A stretch of 64,000 nt of DNA. Origin: Podospora pseudoanserina. Its lineage: Eukaryota > Ascomycota > Sordariomycetes > Sordariales > Podosporaceae. The stretch lies in contig NC_085920.1 in assembly GCF_035222485.1 (NCBI RefSeq), positions 4,960,001-5,024,000 of the forward strand. The letters are read 5' to 3'. The translations under genes and the position numbers were made by a program. Below the pieces are notes generated by a model that saw only the letters and a program-made list of their open reading frames with translations, did no database searches and was not told the origin of the DNA. Below, in pieces: positions 48,166 through 57,412 of the stretch. The first letter of the stretch is position 1. The number at the start of each line of letters is the position of its first letter.

Positions 48166-50778
48166 ATGGCCTCGATATTTTTGAGTGGCATTCTTCGACG
48201 GCGGCGTGATGAGGAGGAGCAACTGCCAAGTGTTGACGGGTCGTTGGAGGGGGACTCGAGTGGGCTGGCGTCGCTGAAGCATTTTGAGAAGATGCACCGA
48301 CTGGATCCAAACCTGCCGTTGGACGAGCTGGAGGAGGTGGATATCGCCATCATCTTGAACCAGCAAAATGCCGAGAAGGGGGCGGAAATTGAGCAGGTCT
48401 TGAATGAGGACAACTCTCCATATCCAGAAGTGAGAAGCCACCCTAGAAATATGGCCGGCGCAAGAGGTGTTGGAGGTTGTGAAATGAGGGGATGGTCGTT
48501 CTAACATTTGTCCTCTTATCAAGGTACGAGCCACGGTACGAAACTTCGATGTCGAGATGCCTGCGAATACGGTGCGAGCATGGGTCATTGGGATGCTTTT
48601 GTGTACGATTGGCTCCGCCGTCAATATGCTGCTGTCGCTACGAAACCCGAGCATCATGCTCACGACATTTGTCATCCAACTCATCGCCTACCCATTGGGT
48701 CTCTGCTGGGATTATGTGTTCCCGGACCGTGTGTGGAATGTATGGGGGCTCAAGTTCAACCTCAGGCCAGGACCTTTCAACTTTAAGGAGCATGTCATCA
48801 TTGTGGTCATGTCAAATGTGCGTTGTTGATGGTTTTTCCCATTTCTGGATGTTCCAGACGCTAACGTGTACACAGGCTGCGTATGGAGGTGGCGCTTTGT
48901 ATGCTACTGATGTGATCATTGCACAGCGTATGTGGTACGGCCAGAACTTTGGCTGGCTATGGCAAATGCTATTCGGCATCACGACACTTTGCACGGGTTA
49001 TGGACTGGCTGGTTTGGCAAGGAGGTTCCTGGTGTGGCCCGCCGCCATGATTTGGCCGACCGATCTCGTCAACTGCGCCCTATTTTACACTCTTCATGAC
49101 CACAGCCCATCCGATCCGACAGTGACGAACGGCTGGAGCATCAGCAGATACAAGTGGTTCATGATCGTGTTCGGTGGCTCGTTTTTGTGGTACTGGTTCC
49201 CAGGCTATCTCTTCCAGGGCTTGTCATGGTTCTGCTGGATCACCTGGATCTGGCCGGAGAATGTTGTGGTCAACCAGCTGTTTGGTGGATATAGCGGTTA
49301 TGGACTGTTCCCCATCACTCTGGTAGGCCTCCCTGTTTGCTTTCACACGCCGTCTTTGGCTGACACTTGTTTAGGATTGGAGCATAATTTCCGGCTATCT
49401 CATGTCACCGCTTATTCCCCCATTTCACGCCATCGCCAATGTCATCGGCGGGGTCACGGTTTTCTTCGTTTTTGTGTCCATCGGGATCCATTACTCGGGC
49501 ATGTGGTACTCGGAGTTCCTGCCGGTTCAAAACGCCCACGCTTACGATAACACCGGCAATATTTACAACGTTTCCAAGATTTTAGGAGCTGACCTGCAGT
49601 TCGACGAGGCCAAATACATGGCCTACTCCCCGCTTTATCTCCCTACGCAATTCGCGCTCGCCTACGGGCTTTCGTTCGCCGCGGTTGCTGCCGTCATCAC
49701 ACACGTCGCCTTGTACCACGGCCGCGAAATCATGTCGCAATGGAGGCTGGCCCGGCAACAAGAGGACGACATTCACATGAGGCTCATGAAGAAGTACAAG
49801 GACGCTCCGGACTGGTGGTACGTTGTGCTCTTCGTCATCATGCTCGGCATGTCTTTTGCCGTGGTCGAGGCCTGGGACACCAACTTCCCCTGGTGGGCTT
49901 ACATCATCTGCATGCTCATCCCACTTGTCTGGACGATCCCCATCGGCATCGTCCAGGCTATCACCAACATTCAACTCGGCCTCAACGTCTTGACCGAGTT
50001 CATCATCGGTTACATGCTCCCCGGTCGCCCGCTCGCCATGATGATGTTCAAGAACTATGGTTACTTGTGCATGTCACAGGCGCTTTACTTTGTCCAGGAT
50101 ATGAAACTAGGTCATTACATGAAGGTCCCTCCCCGAACCATGTTCTGGTCGCAGCTCATCGCATCGATATGGTCCGCCATTGTTCAAATCGCCGTCATGA
50201 ACTGGGCCCTGGACACGATCCCCGACATCTGCTCCGAAGATCAAATTCACCATTGGAACTGCCCAAGCGCTCGCGTCTTTTATACCGCTTCCATAGTATG
50301 GGGCGCTATTGGTCCGGCGCGCATGTTTTCTGGCACAGCGCTTTACAGCTCTCTCCAGTGGTTCTGGCTCGTCGGTGCCATTGCTCCCATCATCACCTGG
50401 TTCTTCGCCCGCCGATATCCGAGATCCCTCTGGCGGTACGTCAACATGCCGCTTATTTTCGGTGGATCAGGCTGGCTGCCACCCGCGACGGTGTATATCT
50501 ACTACTGCTGGGGCATCGTGGGGACGGCCTTCAACTATCTTATCAGGAGGAAGAAGACAGGTTGGTGGTTGCAGTACAACTATGTCACTTCGTCGGCGCT
50601 GGACTGCGGGTTGATTGTGTCAACGTTGGTGATTTTCTTTGCGCTCTATCTGAGCGAGACGGATGCGCCGAAGTGGTTTGGAAACACGGCCGTGTTGGCT
50701 ACTTTGGATATGACGGCGAAGTCGATACAAAAGGTTGTACCGAAGGGGGAGACATTTGGGCCGAGTGTATGGCCATAG
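48166..50778 (+). CDS. OPT-family oligopeptide transporter
   Basis: Four exons (48166-48429, 48524-48817, 48876-49322, 49375-50778) give 802 residues. All introns are phase 0 with GTGAGA, GTGCGT and GTAGGC donors and recognisable branch sites. A hydrophilic N-terminus (about 1-90) is followed by roughly 14-16 hydrophobic segments. Family signatures include NPSIMLTTFVIQLIAYPLG, VWPAAMIWPTDLVNCALF, the cytosolic loop EDDIHMRLMKKYKDAPDWWY, FIIGYMLPGRPLAMMMFKNYGY, and IHHWNCPSARVFYTASIVWG near the C-terminus. These proton-coupled plasma-membrane carriers take up tetra/pentapeptides or glutathione-like compounds; the exact substrate cannot be read from sequence. The start at 48166 has a good context (AAAATGG). 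Confidence 0.93.
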
Positions 50779-51331
50779 TCGGGAGTGAGGGTACAGGGGC
50801 AAATAGGGGGTCAAATGGGAGGAGTTTAGGGAGTTGGATTTTTTTTTGGGGGGGAGTTTACCGGTTTTGATTGATTTTCAGTTCGGAAAGTCTTTACTAT
50901 ATGGCATGTGTTGGACTTGGTTTTGTTCACTTGTGGTTTGATGGTTATTTTTGGATGAAAATAAGCGAGCGAGCAAGCGAGCAATGGTCTTGGGGGGATT
51001 TTGTCTCTCTGTTGATTTAAGGGGTTTGGGGGGGAGTTGATATGGAGAGGATCAAGTCATGTGTCATTTGTAGCTGTCTATTGGGATGTCAAAAATGAGA
51101 TAGTTGTCGGTCAAGGGACTTTGCGGGTTTGTTGTGCCCTGTTTGCGAGTGTCAAGTTTCCCTAAAACCTTCGATATCACTCTACGACGATAGGTGTTTC
51201 AAACGTAGATACGTAAAATTAGAGACCATAGTTGAAAGGCTCAAAAATACATCCTATCCCATAACCTGCTCACTGCCAGATAGCTAAGCATCATTACAAG
51301 CCAAATCCCAACATGCAAACCCTCTTCCCTT
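50779..51331. other. Convergent 3' intergenic region
   Basis: This gap lies between the stops of the OPT gene (+) and the MoaE gene (-). It has a T/G-rich stretch at about 50835-50860 and a GCGAGCAA-type short repeat near 50965. It should hold both 3' untranslated regions. Confidence 0.4.
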
Positions 51332-51853
51332 TTACTCGCCCTTGCTCCCCTCCTTCACCTCCGCCCCCTGATGCCCATCCCTATTAGCCCTCCAAACCCC
51401 CCCATCCTTAAACTCCTCCCGTTTCCAAACCTCCACCTTCTCCTTGCACTCCTCCAGCGCCTCCTCGCCCGCGAGCCACGCAGCCTTCCGATGGGCAGAG
51501 CTCACCGCGATGAGGATACTCTCCTCGCCTATGGGGACTGTGCCCAGGCGATGGACGATGGCGATTCCTTTTAGGGCGTGCTTGGTCAGAAGCGAAGAGG
51601 CGATGAAGGAGAGGGTTTGGAGGGCTAGGGGGCGGTACGAGGTGTAGGTTAGGGAGGTGACGGGTTTGGAGGCGAAGTTGTTTCTTGTCGTGCCGGCAAA
51701 GGTGACGATGGCGCCCGCTTCTGGGCTACGGACTTTGTCCATTATTGAGAGGATGTCGAGGGGGAAGTCGGTGAGGGAGACGTAGATTCCCGGGAGGGAG
51801 ATGGAGGATTCTCCCTCTGGGGGTGGGGGGTTGACTTGATCTTGGGTTGTCAT
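51332..51853 (-). CDS. cnxH: Molybdopterin synthase catalytic (large) subunit, MoaE/MOCS2B (cnxH-like)
   Basis: A single exon of 173 residues, the expected size. The MoaE domain is complete: GIYVSLTDFPLDI, GAIVTFAGTTRNN, the L-TYTSYRPLA segment, IVHRLGTVPIGEESILIAVSSAHR and the active-site region WKREEFKDG with the conserved lysines. The enzyme converts precursor Z (cPMP) to molybdopterin together with the small MoaD/CnxG subunit in the cytosol, as needed for nitrate reductase. The start at 51853 is the first ATG with a sensible leader; a TTG-led extension upstream is rejected. Codon use switches from C-rich at the 5' end to G-rich at the 3' end of the coding strand. It is the last intact gene before the repeat-rich zone. 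Confidence 0.93.
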   Translation of the reverse strand: MTTQDQVNPPPPEGESSISLPGIYVSLTDFPLDILSIMDKVRSPEAGAIVTFAGTTRNNFASKPVTSLTYTSYRPLALQTLSFIASSLLTKHALKGIAIVHRLGTVPIGEESILIAVSSAHRKAAWLAGEEALEECKEKVEVWKREEFKDGGVWRANRDGHQGAEVKEGSKGE

Positions 51854-52794
51854 CGTTGGTGCACTGCTCGTGGTTGTGTGAGGGGAGGACAAAAGTCAGG
51901 GGTTCAGGGGGCAGTGTTGCTCAGGTCTGGTTGGGCGTGTATCGTTTCACCGAGAAATATTGAAGATGGAGTGTAAAATGGGTTTATAAAAGCATTGTCT
52001 GGCTCTTGCAAGTTAGCAGTTTTTTCATTGATATCAACTTCATCAAGCACCCACCAGCTGTAATGGGCCACACCGTGGAGGCAGAGGGTCATCGGCGACT
52101 ACTCAATGATGGGCCTCGCAAATCGAGTGCAAATGTATTTTTTGTGGACTTGGAACTGCTGTGCTGCTTCAAACTTCTTATTGCCTCATCAACCACACCA
52201 TCTCTGTCTTTCGTCTGTAAGTGGCCCCCTCAACACCGTGCTTATCAACGGTGAGCCGACACTGTGGCCCCGCGATGCTAGCCCACTGTCGATAAGATTA
52301 GATAACCGGAATATCTTCGGTTACTAACGGCTGCTGCAGACTGCCAGCGCTCTAGCCACCAACGCACGCGCTCCAGGTAAGCTTGCGACTCGGTGTTTCC
52401 TGCGACTGCATCCCTTTGACACGGGCAAAGGCTAAAAATCTGTGGCTCGTGTGGTGACCTAAAGTATAACTACTACAGGCCCTATCTTTTAATGTACCTT
52501 TTTATAAACGCGTGTATAGGAACCGCGTGTTTTCCTACCTAAAACTCTTTAATTTTATATTTCTAATTCTCGGGATATATCTTGTAGGATAAAGTGATAT
52601 CTTTTTATTAATTCTGCATTATTTTAATTATAATGACTATAACTACGTTAATTAAGTTAATAAAATTGCGGATTTACCTTTAAAAAAATAAACTCGGAAA
52701 TATCGGTTTTATTTACGTTAATATTATTGTACTGGACTTTTATTATAGTTTAGAAAAAGCGAGGTCGCTAGAACTAGTAAAACTAGAGCGACGG
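51854..52794. other. Transition from genic to AT-rich repeat DNA
   Basis: The first 500 bp have ordinary composition and must carry the MoaE promoter. From about 52490 the DNA turns abruptly AT-rich. No gene is supported; the AT-rich portion may be mutated by RIP spreading from the adjacent repeats or may be an older relic. Confidence 0.5.
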
Positions 52795-52996
52795 TGTGAC
52801 GAACTCCTATCCAAAACCTCTGAAAGGGATACGAGTTAAAGGCACTTCTAAACAATACTAATTCGGTACAGCTAAACAGTATATAATAAATAGCTTGTCT
52901 TAATTACAATAGTCTAGATACTAACGATTGTGACTTATAATTATATACTGCGGAATTATCTATCTATACTAGCTAGTTCCTCCGTATATATAAACC
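52795..52996 (-). repeat. Inverted LTR fragment 1 of the chromovirus
   Basis: Read on the minus strand, this stretch aligns with the 3' part of the LTRs at 53266 and 56965: it runs from TATATATACGGAGGAACT through ATTCCGCAGTATA and GCTGTACCGAATTAG to the LTR end GTTCGTCACA. Where the other LTRs show TTATA, this copy has TCACA, so it keeps an unmutated CA end. It is a truncated LTR in the opposite orientation. Confidence 0.75.
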
Positions 52997-53098
52997 TAGT
53001 AGTCTCCTAAAATATTAATTCTTATTAATAATTCTACAAGCGAGGCTACTCCCATCCTAATTGGTTCTACTAGCGATTGGCTATACGCGTTGCGCTCC

Positions 53099-53256
53099 TA
53101 TAACGAACCCCTGTCTAGAACCTTTGAAAAGGATACGAGTTAAAAGTAACTTCTCATAATTAGTTCGGTGCAGCTAAACAATGCACAATAAATAGCTTGT
53201 CTTAATTACAATAGTTTAGATACTAACGATTATAACTTATATTACATACTGCGGAA
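53099..53256 (-). repeat. Inverted LTR fragment 2 of the chromovirus
   Basis: On the minus strand this matches LTR sequence from TTCCGCAGTATG to GTTCGTTATA. It lacks the promoter-side (U3) part. It lies 9 bp before the plus-strand LTR of copy A, so the two form a head-to-head pair. Confidence 0.75.
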
Positions 53257-53265
53257 GTGCTTATT

Positions 53266-53717
53266 TGTCACAGTTAACCCAACGGCAGGCCGCGCAGTAT
53301 GTGGGGCGCAGGACGTCCCCAGCTAATCATTAGGAAAGTCAGGAGATAGCCAATTGGGGCTGGCCAGAGAGTGCTATAGCGCCAAGGCCCACGAGCACTC
53401 TGCAGGATGCAAGATGCTTAGGGTAATCGAAAGCATAGCACGACGAGCACTCTACAGGATATAATGTGCTAGGAGTGATCAAGGGCATAGTACGACGAGC
53501 ACTTTAGGGTTTTAAGGTCTATATATATACGAAGGAACTGGCTAGTATAGATAGATAGTTCCGTAGTCTGCAATATAAGTTATAAGCGTTAATATTTAGA
53601 CTATTATAATTAAGATAAGCTATTATTATATACTATTTAGCTATACCGAACTAGGATTATTTAGAAGTGCCTTTAACTAGTATTCCTTCTAGAATTTTTA
53701 GATAGAGGTTTGTTATA
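53266..53717 (+). repeat. 5' LTR of chromovirus copy A
   Basis: A 452-bp LTR beginning TGTCACAG. Its end (GTTTGTTATA) is set by comparing four copies, which diverge just after this point. It contains 52-bp direct repeats starting ACGAGCAC at 53391, 53443 and 53495 (third partial), then a TATATATATA element (about 53520), as expected for U3 enhancer repeats and promoter. The first ~250 bp keep many CpA/TpG; the remainder has almost none. Confidence 0.85.
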
Positions 53718-54416
53718 TATTATATATTTACTTTAACTTTATTACGGATAAGTTAAAGGCGTTTTTTTACTATTATAGCCGGACTTAAAAACGTTTAGAT
53801 AGGAGGCGTCCCGTCTAGCCCAGGCGCCAAGGGACCTTCTACCAAACCTATACCTTTTACCGTAAAGTAAGTTATTAAACGTTTTAAGGAACTTAAAGAC
53901 GAGATTTAATAGATCCGGGATTAGATTTTTATTATTTTGATTACGTTTAAATCGACTATTAAGTTCCTAGTACTAAAGCGCTATAGAGGAGAAAAGGTAA
54001 AGCTTAAAAGGTTTTTAATTTAATTTAAAACCTATTTTCATTAATATTTAAATTAATTTATTAATAAAAAGTTAAAGGTAATCTTTACGGTTATTAAGCT
54101 TAAAGATAGGGATCTCGTATAGTTCGAGCCTATCCTCGACGATTATTATAAGTAAAAGCTAAAGGATTAGAAAAAGATTGTTATAGAATATTTCGAGAAC
54201 TATTATACCTTTAAAGTTAAGCTTAAAAAGGTATTTAAAAAGTACGATAAAGTAAAGTATATATAAAGAAAGCTTTTAAGCTTATATTAAATACGTTTAA
54301 CGGTTAATTACGTAATTTAGTTTAAAATTAATAACCTACGTAATATTATTAACGATAAAGGATTAATATAATTTTTTTATTATAGCTTTAAAAAAAATAA
54401 AAGATAAATTATATAA

Positions 54417-54777
54417 TGAAATGGTGAGAAAACACACAAACCAACCACAACACCACAAATATACCCTCAACAGGGTTTCTGAATGAACACACCTGCGTGA
54501 CAGTGACTCGCTCGCAGGCCGCACTCTACGTAGGACAAAGAAAAGACTCTATGGGCTCGCAGGCCACATAATAAGCACCTGATCGGCCTGATCAGAGGGC
54601 CAGAATTGCCTGCACGCGTGCAAGGCACAAAAATATGAAGAAATAAAAGTCGATGTCCTGTCTAAAATAGAATGTCCGAAGCAGACCGCTTATATACATG
54701 ACCCCTGAACCCCCGAATACTCCGAGAGCCCCACTTCCTTACTCAAACCCTTAGGCCTGTGGCCGCACCCCAAACCA
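54417..54777. mobile_element. Un-RIPed 361-bp solo-LTR-like insertion 1
   Basis: This block interrupts copy A; the flanks are contiguous in copy B around 58108. It has normal base composition, begins TGAAATGG and ends AAACCA (TG...CA), and is bounded by ATAA on both sides (54413-54416 and 54778-54781), a candidate target-site duplication. It has no open frame. A solo LTR of a different family is the best reading; a short non-autonomous element is the alternative. Confidence 0.65.
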
Positions 54778-55976
54778 ATAAAGAGTCGAGGCTCGATACT
54801 ATCGATAAATATATTACTATAACTATATAGATTAACGATCGGTAGTTCGAGTATCGTATAGAAAAGATAAGTTAGGGTAGAGGGATCTACGGTAATAACT
54901 ATAAGAGATACTTTAATAATAATTATTTTAACGATAAGTATAAATAAAAATATTTTAATATTAATTACTCCGGTATTATATATTTAGGACCGATAAACGT
55001 CGATACTATATAGTAATAAAGGCTATAAGGCCGGAATTAAAATAGAAATAATTTTAAGTATTTTAATTATAGTAAAGTAAAATACTTTAAAACAAAACTA
55101 TAAGGCGCCTAAAGAGCTCGGATAAAAAAAAGAGATCGTATTAATTATTATATTGAAGGGACCGAAGGTTATAGAGGTAGTAACTATCGGGTATTAGTAA
55201 AGTAAAGCGATAAGCTCCGAAAAAAACTTTAATTAATATACCGGATAAAAAATATAGAGTTCTAGAAAGTAAAAAAAGTATTAAAAAGGTTAAAAGTAAA
55301 GTATGAAAAAGGAGATTTTTAAATATAAATATTATAGGATTAATTAATATAAAATATTATAGAAATCGTTAAAGGTAAAGGTCTCGCGTAAGGACCTATT
55401 AAATAAACGATATTAAAAAAATAATATAGTAAATATAGAATTATTTTATAAAATATATTATAGCTTATAAAGCTTTTATATAAAAGTTAGAAAAAGTATT
55501 AGAAAAGTAAAAAGGTCGTTAATATCGGAATCGCGAAATTACTAAAGGATATATTAATACCTATATAATATATACCTTATAAGGGAGATACGGTATAGCT
55601 TTATTTTAAGTATCTGAAGTATTGGAAAATACTTTAATTTTAATATATTATATGTAAATATATAAAGTATTATTAAAGTAAATCGCTATACAGTTATTAG
55701 CCGGTACGTAAAGTAAGTAAAGAAGGTAAATTATAATTAATTAAAAAAACTATAGTTCGATAGGAAAAAGCTTAATAAAAGGATTTAAATAATTATATTT
55801 TATAAAAAGTTTAAGACCTAATAAAACTAAAGGATAGCTTTTAGGTTATATAGATTGTATTAAAGTATATAAAATACTATATCGAATATATAAACAGTTA
55901 AAATATCAATAATAATATATATTTATAAAAGAAAATAATATTAAAATAGTACTTAAGCCTAAACAATATTATATAT

Positions 55977-56641
55977 TGTTGAAGTAAGTGCTATTGAGGC
56001 CTGTAAATATAGGCTTAAATAGCTATCGGCGCAGTACACTGAGAGCGAAGAAGACTTTGACTGCAGCATTCGACAGTTACCGTGGCACTGAAGGAAGGAG
56101 GATTACAGGGGCGGCGCCCTGTAATATATAGAAGAGAATCACTGTAACATAGGCTTGTGAGGCACTGATGAGTGTGGTGAACCAGTATATTGATTGAACC
56201 TTATAGACTAAAAAATACCACAGTGGATAGGGTGTGAGGCAGAGGTCTTATAGGCCATCGGCCTATTACTTGCTCCCCGAGGGTAATTCCGTTCCCGGGT
56301 CTAAACGCGCGTTTCCCGGGCCCGAACGCCCGCCAAGTGCGCTATCTAAATATAAGGTTACAGGCTACGTTGCCGCTACCGTTTGACCACTGCAGGCCAC
56401 GTTGCTGCTACCGTTTGACCACTGCAGGCCACGTTGCCGCTACCGTTTGACCACTGCAGGGCACCGGCTTTAGCGCTCGGCCTTCCGGGACCTCGGATTG
56501 CTTCCGGAGGCCGAGCCTCCGCTCCGGCAACCGCAGTCCCTAAACACTGCTGATTCAAGCCATCGTATTGCCTCTGAGGCCCTGTAATATACAGGGCTCA
56601 GATACACTGTAAAATCCACAAATAAAAGCTGTATTTTAACA
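55977..56641. mobile_element. Un-RIPed 665-bp solo-LTR-like insertion 2
   Basis: A block of normal composition inside copy A, beginning TGTTGAAG and ending TTTTAACA, flanked by TATAT on both sides (55972-55976 and 56642-56646). The ends TGTT/AACA form a short inverted repeat typical of LTRs. It contains three 32-bp tandem repeats. The flanking copy A sequences are not adjacent in copy B; they are 1.28 kb apart. A solo LTR left by recombination is likely. Confidence 0.7.
56361..56456. repeat. Three 32-bp tandem repeats inside insertion 2
   Basis: Three consecutive units start CAGGCTACGTTGCC, CAGGCCACGTTGCT and CAGGCCACGTTGCC and each ends TTTGACCACTG. Units differ only by C/T at two positions. 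Confidence 0.9.
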
Positions 56642-56964
56642 TATATAAATTATCGTTAATTAAATACGAAACGGTAGAAAATAATTATTTATTATTGTTA
56701 ATATTTAAATTACGGAATTAACTAATAGGGGTATAATACTTTATACGTTTAAATATATTTATCGGGTACGCTTATATACGGATTAAAGAAATAAATAGAA
56801 AGTAGTATTTCGTATACCCTATAATAATTTTAAATATTTTATAATATTATTTAAATGAATTAATATATTTATAACGTTTTAATCTTTTATTAATTATATT
56901 ATATTAAACTACCTTAATAAAATAATAATATATTATTCTAATAAGGTTTTAATTTATTTATATA

Positions 56965-57412
56965 TGTCACAGTTAACCCAACGGCAGGCCGCGTAGTATG
57001 TGGGGCGTAGGACGTCCCCAGCCAATCAGTAGGGAAGTCAGGAGACAGCTAATTGGGCCGGCTAGAGAGTGCTATAGCGCCAAGACCCACGAGCACTCTG
57101 CAGGATGCAAGATGCTCGGGGTGATCGAAGGCATAGCACGACGAGCACGCTGCAGGATGTAAGATACTCGAGGTGATCGAAGGTATAGTACGACGAGTAC
57201 TTTAGGGTCTTAAGGTCTATATATACGGAGGAACTGGCTAGCGTAAATAGATAGTTCCGTAATACATAATATAAGTTATAATCGTTAGTATTTAGACTAT
57301 TATAATAAAGATAAACTATTATTATATATTATTTAGTTATACCGAACTAAGATTATTTAAAAGTACTTTAATTAGTATCCCTTTTAGAGGTTCTAAATAG
57401 GGGTTCGTTATA
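56965..57412 (+). repeat. 5' LTR of chromovirus copy B
   Basis: A 448-bp LTR beginning TGTCACAG and ending GTTCGTTATA, aligned with LTR A over its full length. The same 52-bp direct repeats start at 57089, 57141 and 57193, followed by a TATATATA element near 57218. It directly abuts reverse-transcriptase sequence of copy A, so copy B inserted into copy A. Confidence 0.85.

Larger units (their letters stand above)
53266..56964 (+). mobile_element. Truncated, RIP-degenerated Ty3/gypsy chromovirus copy A
   Basis: Starts with the LTR at 53266. Internal sequence (53718 onward) aligns with copy B and carries a fossil Gag (RYRGEKVKLK-like block near 53980) and a degenerate zinc knuckle (about 55050-55090). 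It is interrupted by two LTR-like insertions (54417-54777, 55977-56641). The reverse transcriptase fragment (56647-56960) stops abruptly where copy B begins at 56965. Relative to copy B about 1.28 kb (59321-60604) is missing at the second insertion. Differences from copy B are mostly C/T and G/A, consistent with separate RIP of related copies. Confidence 0.85.

Noticed and set aside
53266-56456. CRISPR-like arrays from the 52-bp and 32-bp repeats
   Set aside because: The repeats are head-to-tail tandem units inside LTRs of a eukaryotic genome, with no unique spacers.
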